46,999 nt of DNA from an uncultured Clostridia bacterium (GTDB lineage Bacteria; Bacillota; Clostridia; Christensenellales; UBA1242), in NCBI GenBank assembly GCA_944332185.1, contig CALVJJ010000008.1, positions 1 to 46,999 of the forward strand, in the 5' to 3' direction. How positions within the stretch are numbered: position 1 is the stretch's first letter; each line of letters begins with the position of its first letter. The notes under the pieces were generated by a model. That model was not told the origin of the DNA, ran no database searches, and was given only the letters and a program-made list of their open reading frames with translations. Position numbers and translations under genes: made by a program. Positions 8,667 through 17,078 of the stretch are shown here, piece after piece.

Positions 8667-9479
8667 ATGAGTTTTTTAGAATTAAAACAGCAATTAGTAT
8701 CTTTATTAGGGTGGGAAGAATATCAAGTTCATAATTTTTTAGTAGATTATTTTGAATGTGCAGACCGATATTCTTATCCACAAAATATAGAGCAACAAGA
8801 TGTGGATAAGATAAGGGACATGATACCACAGTTACAAGCTGGTATACCAAAAGAGTATGTACTACATAAAGCATTTTTTTGGCAATATTATTTTTATGTA
8901 GATCAGCGTGTTTTGATCCCAAGATTTGATACAGAGATTAGTATAGAACAATCACTTCCTTATGCTGAAAATGCTTATATTTTAGACCTTTGTACTGGTA
9001 GTGGTATGATAGGCATTACTTTATTAAAAAATACCAATCATAGCCATATTATGCTTGCTGATATTAGTCAAGAGGCATTAGATGTCGCAACTTATAATGT
9101 GCAACATTTGTGTACAAGTAGCGAACAAGAAAGAGTGAAACTAGTAAAAAGTGATCTATTCCAAAATATAACAGGCACTTTTGATTTGATTGTGAGTAAT
9201 CCTCCCTACATTCCTACCAAAGATGTGCAGTCTTTAGATACAAGTGTGCAGTACGAACCACATTTGGCATTAGATGGAGGAGTAGATGGCCTAGATTGCT
9301 ACCGAGCTATCATTGAAAAAGCTCCTTACTATCTTCATAAAGGTGGAGTGTTGGTATTAGAAGTAGGTATAGGCCAGGCAAAAGATGTAACAAAATATTT
9401 GGAAAAAGATTTTAAATATATTACAATAATAAAAGATAATCATGGAATAGAACGCACCATTCGTGCTGTCAAAAAATAA
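8667..9479 (+). CDS. prmC: Peptide chain release factor N5-glutamine methyltransferase
   Basis: Methylates the Gln of the GGQ motif in release factors, using SAM. The 270-residue protein has an N-terminal helical domain, the SAM-binding loop LDLCTGSG (106-113) and the catalytic NPPY at 178-181, followed by VPTKD-like and EPHLALDGG motifs of the HemK/PrmC family. It is directly followed by its substrate gene prfA, the common arrangement. A GTG at 8664 is in frame, but ATG at 8667 is chosen because GGTGAG at 8659-8664 is the only SD. Length matches the family (about 280). Confidence 0.95.
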   Translation: MSFLELKQQLVSLLGWEEYQVHNFLVDYFECADRYSYPQNIEQQDVDKIRDMIPQLQAGIPKEYVLHKAFFWQYYFYVDQRVLIPRFDTEISIEQSLPYAENAYILDLCTGSGMIGITLLKNTNHSHIMLADISQEALDVATYNVQHLCTSSEQERVKLVKSDLFQNITGTFDLIVSNPPYIPTKDVQSLDTSVQYEPHLALDGGVDGLDCYRAIIEKAPYYLHKGGVLVLEVGIGQAKDVTKYLEKDFKYITIIKDNHGIERTIRAVKK

Positions 9480-9519
9480 AAACAAAAGTAGATCAAAAAA
9501 GTGATCAAAAGGAAAAGAA

Positions 9520-10581
9520 ATGATAGAAAAATTAAAGACATTACGAGATAAATATCATGAACTAAGTAAGACCATTATAGATCCAGCAATCATTGCTGAT
9601 AACAAGCAATATGCAAAGCTTATGAAAGAATATGCAAGTCTTGAACCATATAGTGTCAAATATGATGAATATGTAAAAATCGAGCAAGATTTGGAAAGTG
9701 CTGAGGCAATGATCCATGATAGTGATCCAGAAATTGTAGAGATGGCACATGCAGAAATTGCACAATGCAAGGAAAAATTGCAACAGTTAGATGAAGAAAT
9801 CAAAATCATGCTTTTACCAAAAGATGAAAATGATGAAAAAGACGTCATTTTAGAAATTCGTGGTGGAGCAGGTGGAGAAGAATCTTGTCTGTTTGGGGCA
9901 GTACTTCTTAGAATGTATCGTATGTATGCCGAACGCAATCATTGGAAATTTGAAATTACTGATCTTAATGAAACAGAACTTGGTGGAGTCAAAGAAGCTA
10001 GTGTTGTGATTCGTGGACACAACGTGTATTCCAAAATGAAGTTTGAAGGGGGAGTACATCGTGTACAACGTGTACCAGAAACAGAAAGTGGTGGCAGAAT
10101 TCATACCAGTACAGCAACAGTGGCTGTGTTACCAGAACAACAAGATGTAGAGATCGAAATCGATGAAAAAGATATTCGACTAGACACCTATCGAGCAAGT
10201 GGTGCAGGTGGACAACATATCAATAAAACAGATAGTGCCATTCGTATCACCCACTTCCCAACAGGCATAGTTGTTACTTGTCAAGATGGACGAAGTCAAA
10301 TTCAAAACAAAGAACGTGCTTTTGAAATTCTAAAGAGCAAACTATATGATTTGTACAAAATGCAATCAGATGAAGAATATGCCAAAAATCGTAGAGGTAT
10401 GGTAGGGACAGGGGATAGAAGTGAAAGAATTCGTACCTACAATTATCCACAAGGCAGAGTCACAGATCATAGAATTAACTACACAAGTTATAATTTGGAA
10501 GGATTCCTAAATGGTGATCTAGATGATATGATTGATAATTTGCAAATGGCAGAACAAAAAGCAAAACTAGAAAATGCTTAA
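9520..10581 (+). CDS. prfA: Peptide chain release factor 1
   Basis: Recognises UAA and UAG and triggers peptide release on the ribosome. The 353-residue protein carries the codon-recognition P-x-T motif (PET, 186-188) within RVPETESGGRIHTS, and the catalytic GGQ at 230-232 inside SGAGGQHINKTDSAIR. The PxT motif separates RF1 from RF2 (SPF). SD AGGAAAAG lies 6 bases before ATG at 9520. It lies 40 bases after prmC and 14 bases before trpS, so all three are probably co-transcribed. Confidence 0.97.
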   Translation: MIEKLKTLRDKYHELSKTIIDPAIIADNKQYAKLMKEYASLEPYSVKYDEYVKIEQDLESAEAMIHDSDPEIVEMAHAEIAQCKEKLQQLDEEIKIMLLPKDENDEKDVILEIRGGAGGEESCLFGAVLLRMYRMYAERNHWKFEITDLNETELGGVKEASVVIRGHNVYSKMKFEGGVHRVQRVPETESGGRIHTSTATVAVLPEQQDVEIEIDEKDIRLDTYRASGAGGQHINKTDSAIRITHFPTGIVVTCQDGRSQIQNKERAFEILKSKLYDLYKMQSDEEYAKNRRGMVGTGDRSERIRTYNYPQGRVTDHRINYTSYNLEGFLNGDLDDMIDNLQMAEQKAKLENA

Positions 10582-10595
10582 AAAAGGGGAAAACT

Positions 10596-11603
10596 ATGGA
10601 TAAAAAAATATTATATACTGCAATAAAACCAACAGGTAGAATGACACTTGGCAACTATATTGGTGCTGTCATGAATCTAAAAAAATATACACAAGAGTAT
10701 TGTAGTATTATTTGTGTAGCTGATTTGCACGCATTAACGATTAACTTGGATCCTAAGGAACTCAAAGATAATTCTTATGCAATCATTGCATTTTATTTGG
10801 CTTGTGGACTGGATCCTGACAAAATCATACTTTATGCACAAAGTCATGTTAAAGAACATGCAGAACTAGGTTGGGTATTATCGAACTTTACCATGTTTGG
10901 AGAAGCAAATCGTATGACACAGTTTAAAGATTATGTAGCCAAAGGAGAAAAAATCATCAACTGTGGACTCTTTAATTATCCAATTTTAATGGCTGCAGAT
11001 ATTCTATTATATGATACAAATGTGGTGCCAGTAGGAATTGATCAAAAGCAACATGTCGAATTAGCAAGGAATATCGCAATTCGCTTTAATCACAAAATAG
11101 GAGACACTTTTGTCATACCAGAGCCACTTGTTGACAAAACAGGTGCAAAAATTGGCGGATTGAATGAACCTACGAAAAAAATGAGTAAAAGCACAAGAGG
11201 AGATACAGGTACAATCTTCTTAGAAGATAGTGATGATGTCATTCGTAAAAAAATACGAAAAGCAGTTACTGATAGTGAAGGTGTTGTGAAATACGATATG
11301 GAACATAAACCTGGTGTTAGTAACTTGTTGCTCATATATTCCAAAATGAAAAATATAACCATTGCTGAAGCTGAAGAACATTTTAAAGATGCCAACTATG
11401 GTACATTAAAAAATGAAGTTGCAGATAGTGTGATCGAAGTCATTGCGCCAATTAGAGAAAAATTCAATACCTTACTTGCTGACAAAGACTATTTGGATAC
11501 CATTCTAGAAAAAGGTGCACAAAAAGCAGAAGCTATTGCTAAGAAAAAATTAAAAGAAGTCTATGACAAAATTGGTCTTATGCCAAGAAAAAGTTTGCAA
11601 TAA
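10596..11603 (+). CDS. trpS: Tryptophan--tRNA ligase
   Basis: Charges tRNA-Trp. The 335-residue class Ic synthetase has the HIGH-equivalent TLGN at 17-20 (in PTGRMTLGNYIGA), the GxDQxxH motif GIDQKQHVELAR (148-159), and KMSKS at 195-199. The length matches bacterial TrpS. SD GGGG precedes the ATG. It is last in prmC-prfA-trpS, and a terminator follows at once. Confidence 0.97.
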   Translation: MDKKILYTAIKPTGRMTLGNYIGAVMNLKKYTQEYCSIICVADLHALTINLDPKELKDNSYAIIAFYLACGLDPDKIILYAQSHVKEHAELGWVLSNFTMFGEANRMTQFKDYVAKGEKIINCGLFNYPILMAADILLYDTNVVPVGIDQKQHVELARNIAIRFNHKIGDTFVIPEPLVDKTGAKIGGLNEPTKKMSKSTRGDTGTIFLEDSDDVIRKKIRKAVTDSEGVVKYDMEHKPGVSNLLLIYSKMKNITIAEAEEHFKDANYGTLKNEVADSVIEVIAPIREKFNTLLADKDYLDTILEKGAQKAEAIAKKKLKEVYDKIGLMPRKSLQ

Positions 11604-11606
11604 AAG

Positions 11607-11637
11607 AAAAACACTTTACACTAGTAAAGTGTTTTTT
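11607..11637 (+). terminator. Intrinsic terminator after trpS
   Basis: ACACTTTAC / GTAAAGTGT stem with ACTA loop, flanked by A-run and T-run. Confidence 0.92.
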
Positions 11638-11734
11638 ATACTATAAAAAGAAAAATGCAAAGATAAAATAGTAAAAATATCAATAACAGATAAAAAATGA
11701 TAAACAGAAGAAAAACGAACAGATTATTTTTAGC

Positions 11735-11767
11735 AAAAAAAGACAACTTAAAAAAGTTGTCTTTTTT
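11735..11767 (-). terminator. Intrinsic terminator of the small reverse-strand gene
   Basis: AAAAAGACAACTT / AAGTTGTCTTTTT stem with AAAA loop. On the reverse strand it begins within the stop codon of the 57-residue ORF and ends in a run of T. This placement supports the small ORF being a real gene. Confidence 0.85.
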
Positions 11768-11939
11768 ATCGATTATTACTACAAGAGCAAGGACAACTAC
11801 TAGAACTGCGATTGTTGTCAATAGATAATATCAGTAGTAGTAATAATAAAAAGTTGGTATTATTATTGAGATCAGTATTGGTCGAAGATGTAAAAATTGA
11901 TAATAATAATATAAGAAGCACATCATCGCTAAAATCCAT
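11766..11939 (-). CDS. Small hydrophobic membrane protein with cysteine tail (57 residues)
   Basis: I do not recognise this protein. Reading the reverse strand from ATG at 11939 gives MDFSDD, a hydrophobic stretch VLLILLLSIF (7-16), a polar Asn/Thr-rich link, a second stretch FLLLLLLILSI (30-40), and a tail ending SSSSCPCSCSNNR. The three Cys (49, 51, 53) alternate with Pro and Ser and look like a soft-metal ligand. Support for a gene: a full SD GGAGGGG 4 bases before ATG, a stop codon immediately followed by a strong terminator, and no overlap with another gene. It is divergent from an ArsR-family regulator 107 bases away, so regulation by that protein is likely by position. TATAAT lies right against the SD, so a transcript from it would begin inside the SD; the true promoter is unclear. 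Function unknown; a metal-related role is inference. Confidence 0.6.
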   Translation of the reverse strand: MDFSDDVLLILLLSIFTSSTNTDLNNNTNFLLLLLLILSIDNNRSSSSCPCSCSNNR

Positions 11940-11999
11940 TTTTCCCCTCCATTATACAAGAATTACTCATATTATTTTAGTATGCGACAAAATAATTTA

Positions 12000-12028
12000 T
12001 TGTGCATCATGATGAAATTTTATATGAT
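12000..12028 (+). promoter_or_regulatory. Probable arsR promoter with internal palindrome
   Basis: TTGTGC (12000-12005), 17-base spacer, TATGAT (12023-12028). The spacer holds a perfect 10-bp palindrome CATCATGATG at 12005-12014. This is where an autoregulating ArsR dimer would be expected to bind. Confidence 0.45.
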
Positions 12029-12046
12029 AGAAAAAAGAGGTGGAAC

Positions 12047-12385
12047 ATGGAAAGTATGATTATGTTGTCGGAAGAGCAAGCAGAAAGTCTAAAAAAGAAT
12101 ATGCCAGATAAAAGTGTACTAAGAAAATTAGCCGATTTTTTTAGTATTTTTGCAGATCCTACTAGAATTAAAATTATTACAGCACTATGTCTGTATGAAA
12201 TGTGTGTGAGTGACATTGCAATACTTTTAAATATCAATCAAACAACAGTCAGTCATCAACTGAAATATTTAAAACAAAGTGGAGCAGTCCGTTCTAATCG
12301 GGTAGGAAAACTGATCTACTACAAAATCAATTCGTATGTGATAGAAGATATCATGATGGGAGGAGTAGATTATTTGTTAGAATAA
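12047..12385 (+). CDS. ArsR/SmtB family transcriptional regulator
   Basis: A 112-residue winged-helix repressor. Residues 33-41 (SIFADPTRI) and the helix-turn-helix around NINQTTVSHQLKYLKQSGAV (62-81) with the wing GKLIYYKI are diagnostic. The helix that carries ELCVCDL in arsenic sensors reads EMCVSDIA here; Cys48 and Cys53 are the only cysteines, so a two-Cys site is possible but not the classical CxC. The inducer cannot be assigned. ATG at 12047 is chosen because AGAGGTGG precedes it; an upstream in-frame GTG at 12002 has no SD. It is divergent from the small Cys-tail membrane protein, which suggests that the regulator and its target lie side by side. Confidence 0.9.
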   Translation: MESMIMLSEEQAESLKKNMPDKSVLRKLADFFSIFADPTRIKIITALCLYEMCVSDIAILLNINQTTVSHQLKYLKQSGAVRSNRVGKLIYYKINSYVIEDIMMGGVDYLLE

Positions 12386-12407
12386 ACTTTTAATTTTTTA
12401 GATTTTG

Positions 12408-12416
12408 TGTTACAAT
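12408..12416 (+). promoter_or_regulatory. Extended -10 promoter element immediately before uvrC
   Basis: TGT followed by TACAAT (12411-12416) forms an extended -10 element ending 6 bases before the uvrC ATG. Only a weak TTTTAA is at the -35 distance. Start of transcription would be at or next to the ATG. Confidence 0.45.
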
Positions 12417-12422
12417 ATACGT

Positions 12423-14267
12423 ATGGAAGATAGATGGAAGAGAATTAAAGAAAAGGTAGCAAAATTACCTTCAAATCCCGGAGTATACCAAATGCTTGAT
12501 GCAAGTGGTAATATTATATACATCGGGAAAGCAAAGAATTTAAAACACAGAGTGAGTTCTTACTTTGTCAATAACTCTAATCATACTGAAAAAGTAAGAC
12601 AGATGGTGTCACATGTAGATACTTTTGAATATATTATTACCAATACCGAACTAGAAGCACTGAACCTAGAAAGTAATCTTATTAAAGCCCATCAACCATT
12701 TTATAATATCTTATTAAAAGATGGCAAAGCCCACCCTTATTTTCGTTTGCAACTAAAGGAAGATTTTCCAAGATTGGAAATTACAAGAAAAATCAAAAAA
12801 GATGGTGCAAAATATTTTGGTCCTTATTTTGGAAGTATTCAAATACGTGATGTAGCAAAAGTCATTGAAGATACCTTTTGTCTTAGAACTTGCAAACACA
12901 AATTAAGTGTGACAAAGGGATTAAAAAGAGAGTGTCTAAATTATCATATTGGTAGGTGTCTTGCTCCTTGTACTTTTCGTGTGACAAAAGCTGAATACAG
13001 AAAAGAAGTGCAAAAAGTAATTGATTTTCTAAACGGAGATCAAAGTATAGCAAGAGAGGTTTTAACGAAGAAAATGTATCTTGCTTCTTCTATGGAACAA
13101 TATGAAAAGGCAATGGAATATCGAGATCATATCAAAATGCTAGATTACTTAAATTCCAAGATGATTACCGAACTTACCGTTGATGTAGATCTAGATGTCT
13201 TTGGATTTTCGACCAATGGACAGTTGTCTTGTGTAAGTGTACTTGTGGTACGTAATGGAAAACTATTAGGTGCCAATCAATTCACTGTGCTAGATGCAAG
13301 TATTCAAGAAAAAGATACGATACAAAACTTTATTACACAATACTACCACAATAATAACATTATCCCTAAAGAAATTGTCATAAAATATGAAGATGATGAC
13401 AATATTATACAAAATTGGCTCATAGAACAAGCACAGCATAAAGTAACTGTCACCACTCCACAAAGAGGGATCAAAAGACAGTTGTTAAAACTAGCAGATG
13501 AGAATGCCAAAGATTATCTAGAAAGAAATATAGAAAAAGAAAAGCTATATGAATTAAAAACGATGGGTGCTATGACAAGATTGCAACAAGTCTTATCTTT
13601 ACCAAAATTGCCAAGACGTATTGAAGGTTTTGATATTTCTAATATTCAAGGAAGTCATATCGTATCGAGTATGGTGGTCTTTGTCAATGGGGAAAAAGCA
13701 TCAAAAATGTATCGTAAGTTTAAAATCAAAACGGTGGAAGATTTGCCAAATGATTTTGCAAGTATGAAGGAAACACTATCTAGAAGGTTACAAGAATTGA
13801 AGGGTAATGATATTAGTTTTTCTACACCTCCAGATTTGATCCTAATTGATGGAGGGAAAGGACAACTCAAATATGCTTATCAAGTGATGCAAGATTTAGG
13901 ATATAATTTTCCAATGATTAGTTTAGCAAAACAAGATGAAGAAATTTATCTTCCTCATCAAAGTGAACCAATTCGACTATCCAAAGATGATTATGCTTTA
14001 AAATTATTACAACATGTACGTGATGAATCTCACCATTTTGCTATTACTTTCCATCGTAGTTTGCGAGATAAAAATATGATTCATAGTGAACTGACAGATA
14101 TTCCACTTATTGGAAAGAAAAAGGCAAAAGAATTATTACAATATTTTCAGACGATCGGAGCTATCAAGAACGCCACAAAAGAAGAGTTGGCATTCGTGCC
14201 AAGTATCAGTACAAAACTAGCAGAAAATATATTTAATTATTTTCATAAGACAGAACAAAAAAAATGA
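12423..14267 (+). CDS. uvrC: Excinuclease ABC subunit C
   Basis: Makes both incisions in nucleotide excision repair with UvrAB. The 614-residue protein has the N-terminal GIY-YIG nuclease (PSNPGVYQML to IIYIGKAKNLKHRV, about 16-43), a cysteine motif near CLRTCKHK and CLAPC, a UVR domain (YEKAMEYRDHIKML), the RNase H-like C-terminal nuclease (IEGFDISNIQGSH, LILIDGGKGQL) and two helix-hairpin-helix motifs at the end (IPLIGKKKAKELL, VPSISTKLAENI). An in-frame TTG at 12405 exists, but the family starts near the ATG at 12423. There is no SD before this ATG; instead a -10-like TACAAT sits 6 bases upstream, which suggests a leaderless message. No terminator separates it from murB. Confidence 0.95.
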   Translation: MEDRWKRIKEKVAKLPSNPGVYQMLDASGNIIYIGKAKNLKHRVSSYFVNNSNHTEKVRQMVSHVDTFEYIITNTELEALNLESNLIKAHQPFYNILLKDGKAHPYFRLQLKEDFPRLEITRKIKKDGAKYFGPYFGSIQIRDVAKVIEDTFCLRTCKHKLSVTKGLKRECLNYHIGRCLAPCTFRVTKAEYRKEVQKVIDFLNGDQSIAREVLTKKMYLASSMEQYEKAMEYRDHIKMLDYLNSKMITELTVDVDLDVFGFSTNGQLSCVSVLVVRNGKLLGANQFTVLDASIQEKDTIQNFITQYYHNNNIIPKEIVIKYEDDDNIIQNWLIEQAQHKVTVTTPQRGIKRQLLKLADENAKDYLERNIEKEKLYELKTMGAMTRLQQVLSLPKLPRRIEGFDISNIQGSHIVSSMVVFVNGEKASKMYRKFKIKTVEDLPNDFASMKETLSRRLQELKGNDISFSTPPDLILIDGGKGQLKYAYQVMQDLGYNFPMISLAKQDEEIYLPHQSEPIRLSKDDYALKLLQHVRDESHHFAITFHRSLRDKNMIHSELTDIPLIGKKKAKELLQYFQTIGAIKNATKEELAFVPSISTKLAENIFNYFHKTEQKK

Positions 14268-14298
14268 ACCATTCATATAACACCATATAGAGGTGTTT

Positions 14299-15195
14299 AT
14301 GAAAAAAGTCAAATTATCTAAAATCATCAAATATGGTAAGATAGAGAAAAAGGTAGATTTAAAAACTTTAACCAGTTTACAAATTGGTGGGGTGGCTGAT
14401 TATGTTGTCCAACCAAGTGATTTAGAAGAATGTTTTAAACTGTTGCAGTACGTACAAAAAAATAAAATACCATATATGATTTTGGGTAATGGTACCAATG
14501 TTTTGTGTTCTGATGATGCCTACCATGGTGTCGTGATCAAGATGGGAAAATTATTTGCTTCTATGCAACACGATCAAGAGTGGTTTCAAGTAGAAAGTGG
14601 GTGTGCTTTGTCCCAGTTTATTCGCTATGCAATACAAAATGGATATGGTGGACTAGAAGGTCTTATGGGGATACCGGGTTCTTTAGGGGGCGCAGTTCGT
14701 ATGAATGCAGGGGCATTCGGGTATACCATTAGTGATTACCTACAGGGAGTTATGTATTTGGACGGCGATACCATTTACTACAAAAAAAAAGAAGAATGTG
14801 ATTTTGGGTATCGACATAGTGTTTTTTGTGATCATAAAGAATGGTTGATCTTACGAATAGATTTTTCTCTCCCACAAAAGACAGAAAATAGCGACCAAAT
14901 CTTAAAAGAGTGTATGGAAAAACGCCTAAAATCGCAAGAATTAGCCTATCCTAGTGCTGGATCGGTGTTCAAACGTAATGATTTGTTGCCAGCACCAGTC
15001 AGCAAAATCATAGATGATATGGGACTAAAAGGGTATAGAATTGGTGGTGCTATGATCAGTCAAAAGCATGCTGGATTTTTTATAAATTTTGCTTCTGCTA
15101 GTAGTCAAAACATGAAAGATTTGATACAATATGTACAAGACTTAGTGTGGGAAAAATATCAAGTACGTTTGGAAACAGAAATTGAAATGCTGTAA
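14299..15195 (+). CDS. murB: UDP-N-acetylenolpyruvoylglucosamine reductase
   Basis: FAD enzyme that reduces UDP-GlcNAc-enolpyruvate to UDP-MurNAc with NADPH. The 298-residue protein contains the FAD-binding blocks ILGNGTNVL, GLEGLMGIPGSLGGAV and RMNAGAFG, the catalytic-serine segment SAGSVFKR, and the C-terminal GGAMISQKHAGFFIN. YRHSVF is the type IIa-like Tyr loop. GAGG at 14290-14293 places the start at ATG 14299, not at the in-frame GTG at 14293. It lies 31 bases after uvrC and 9 before the PHP gene. Its product is a precursor of the MurC substrate made by the gene at 6964. Confidence 0.96.
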   Translation: MKKVKLSKIIKYGKIEKKVDLKTLTSLQIGGVADYVVQPSDLEECFKLLQYVQKNKIPYMILGNGTNVLCSDDAYHGVVIKMGKLFASMQHDQEWFQVESGCALSQFIRYAIQNGYGGLEGLMGIPGSLGGAVRMNAGAFGYTISDYLQGVMYLDGDTIYYKKKEECDFGYRHSVFCDHKEWLILRIDFSLPQKTENSDQILKECMEKRLKSQELAYPSAGSVFKRNDLLPAPVSKIIDDMGLKGYRIGGAMISQKHAGFFINFASASSQNMKDLIQYVQDLVWEKYQVRLETEIEML

Positions 15196-15204
15196 GGAGG
15201 ATTT

Positions 15205-15948
15205 ATGAAACTATACGGAGATTATCATACACATACCATTTTTACACACGGACATGGAACCATTGAAGATAATGTAAAAATGGCTGTGCAAAAAGGAATG
15301 AAACAAATTGCTATTACCGAACATAGCTTTAAACATTTGGCACACCCTTTAAAAAAGAAAAATTGGGCAGTCATGAAAGCCGAGGTGGAAAGACTCAAAA
15401 AAATATATGATATTGATATTCTACTGGGCCTAGAAGCAAACTTGTTAAGTGAAGATGGGGATATTGATGTACCAGAAGAAATTTTAAAGGAAGTAGATAT
15501 ATTAGTTCTTGGTTATCATAAATTGTTTTGGACAACCCCAAAAGCCTTTTTTAATTTTCTAGTACCTAATACCTTTCGTGTAGGAAAGGCAAGTAAAAAA
15601 AGAATAGAAAAAAACACACTGGCTTATATTCGTGCTATGGAAAAATATCCAATTAACATTCTTGCACATTTAAAGTACGCTAATTGTGAAGTGGATTGTG
15701 TAAAATTAGCAAAATTTGCAAAACAGCACAATGTAAAAATTGAACTCAATGGAAAGCGTATCAATTTTACCCAACAAGAAATGCAGGATATGGTAAAAAC
15801 AGGGGTGGACTTTATTATCGATAGTGATGCACACGATAGTGAAAAAGTAGGGCGTAATGATCATGCTATATCACTTGTCATACGAGGGATCATTCCTGCT
15901 AGTATGGTGTGCAATCTTGATCAAAAACCAGATTTTACAAGGAGATAA
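15205..15948 (+). CDS. PHP-domain metal-dependent phosphoesterase
   Basis: A 247-residue protein with all PHP motifs: HTHT (8-11), HGHG, TEHSF, GLEANLL, HLKYANCEVD and the late DSDAHDSE. PHP enzymes hydrolyse phosphoesters using up to three metal ions; related YcdX/histidinol-phosphatase-like proteins vary in substrate, so I do not assign one. Histidine biosynthesis is not supported by the neighbours. SD AAGGAGG lies 6 bases before ATG. It sits between murB and whiA, with 2 bases between its stop and the whiA start, so it is translationally linked to whiA. Confidence 0.9.
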   Translation: MKLYGDYHTHTIFTHGHGTIEDNVKMAVQKGMKQIAITEHSFKHLAHPLKKKNWAVMKAEVERLKKIYDIDILLGLEANLLSEDGDIDVPEEILKEVDILVLGYHKLFWTTPKAFFNFLVPNTFRVGKASKKRIEKNTLAYIRAMEKYPINILAHLKYANCEVDCVKLAKFAKQHNVKIELNGKRINFTQQEMQDMVKTGVDFIIDSDAHDSEKVGRNDHAISLVIRGIIPASMVCNLDQKPDFTRR

Positions 15949-15950
15949 AT

Positions 15951-16931
15951 ATGTCTTTTGCTACAGATGCTAAAATTGAAGTATTATCCCAAAACATAGA
16001 CAACACTTGTTGTGCTATGGCTTTTTTGAGTGGACTCATAAAATCAGCAGGACAGTTGGGAATGTCAAGCAATGGCATGGTAGTAGAAATTTATACTGAT
16101 CTAGAACAATTATATGATAAAGTGGCTGCCATTACAACTCAGATATATGGGATTACACCTGAAAAAGAGTATGTAGAAGCTGGTATGGGGAAACCACAAA
16201 GAATCAAAATTGTGTTTCCTACCAATATTGCTCAAGAGTTGTTGTTGGATCTTGGAGTACTAACCATTGAAGATGGGTGCCATGTGATTCAAGATGGTAT
16301 TGAGTGGTCACTTGTCGAAGAGGATTGTTGCAAAAATAGTTATATCAAGGGAGCTTTTGTCGGGTGTGCCACTAGCAATATTGTCATCAAAAGTTATGAC
16401 AATATGAAAAAGAACACAAGTGGATATCATCTGGAATTTGTATTTGCGTATGAGAATTTGGCAAAAGATTTTATACAATTATTACAGCAAAAAAACATTC
16501 CAGCCAAAATGACTATGAGAAAATCTAGTCCTATTGTGTACATCAAAGAATATCAAGTGATTTGTGATATTTTAGCATTGGTGGGGGCAAGTAAAGCTGT
16601 TTTGCAATTACAAAATGAGGCAGCCATTCGGGAACTAAGGAATACTGTGAATAGACAGAATAATTGTTTTAGTGCCAATTTGTCCAAAACCGTCACAGCT
16701 AGTGTAAAACAATTAGAAGCAATAGAACTGATCAAAAACACGATTGGAATTGATGCTTTAAGTCAACCTCTTAGTGAATTATGTCTAATTCGACTTGCAA
16801 ATCCTGACCAACCACTAGACAAACTCAAAGATTTGTACTATGAGCCTGTCACAAAGAGTGGGATCAATCATCGATTTCAAAAGATATTAAAAATTGCAGA
16901 GAGTATCAAAAACGGGACATATAAAGGCTAA
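15951..16931 (+). CDS. whiA: Sporulation/cell-division regulator WhiA
   Basis: A 326-residue DNA-binding protein with an N-terminal degenerate LAGLIDADG homing-endonuclease-like domain (AMAFLSGLIKSAGQL near 22-36; SYIKGAFVGCATSNI; YHLEFVFAYENLAKDF) and a C-terminal helix-turn-helix ending in NHRFQKILKIAES. Known as a sporulation regulator in actinomycetes and a division/chromosome factor in Bacillus. In most Firmicutes it follows rapZ and yvcK; here it follows a PHP gene directly. SD AAGGAG lies within the end of the PHP gene. It ends the uvrC-murB-PHP-whiA run. Confidence 0.95.
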   Translation: MSFATDAKIEVLSQNIDNTCCAMAFLSGLIKSAGQLGMSSNGMVVEIYTDLEQLYDKVAAITTQIYGITPEKEYVEAGMGKPQRIKIVFPTNIAQELLLDLGVLTIEDGCHVIQDGIEWSLVEEDCCKNSYIKGAFVGCATSNIVIKSYDNMKKNTSGYHLEFVFAYENLAKDFIQLLQQKNIPAKMTMRKSSPIVYIKEYQVICDILALVGASKAVLQLQNEAAIRELRNTVNRQNNCFSANLSKTVTASVKQLEAIELIKNTIGIDALSQPLSELCLIRLANPDQPLDKLKDLYYEPVTKSGINHRFQKILKIAESIKNGTYKG

Positions 16932-16936
16932 TAGGG

Positions 16937-16968
16937 AAAAATAGTCAAAGGCAATTTGGCTATTTTTT
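16937..16968 (+). terminator. Intrinsic terminator after whiA
   Basis: AAAAATAGTCAAA / TTTGGCTATTTTT stem (one T-G pair) with a GGCAA loop and T-run. Confidence 0.88.
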
Positions 16969-17078
16969 ATGAAAGTATAAAAAATTTGTGCAATACCACT
17001 AAAAGAAAAAAAGAAAATAGAAACACTTGACATTTTAGATACAATAGTGGCATCTTAAAAATACTAAGGAGAAGGGAA

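Noticed and set aside
11636-11821. A 61-residue hydrophobic ORF on the reverse strand
   Set aside because: It is in a different frame, has no SD and runs through the terminator stem. The 57-residue ORF at 11766-11939 has the SD, stop and terminator in the right order.
11951-11956. TATAAT as the promoter of the small Cys-tail gene
   Set aside because: It abuts the SD, so transcription would start inside the SD, and there is no -35 box. It stays possible but unproven.
17028-17078. A promoter for dnaE at the TTGACA near 17028
   Set aside because: No acceptable -10 box lies 16-18 bases downstream; TACAAT is only 7 bases away.
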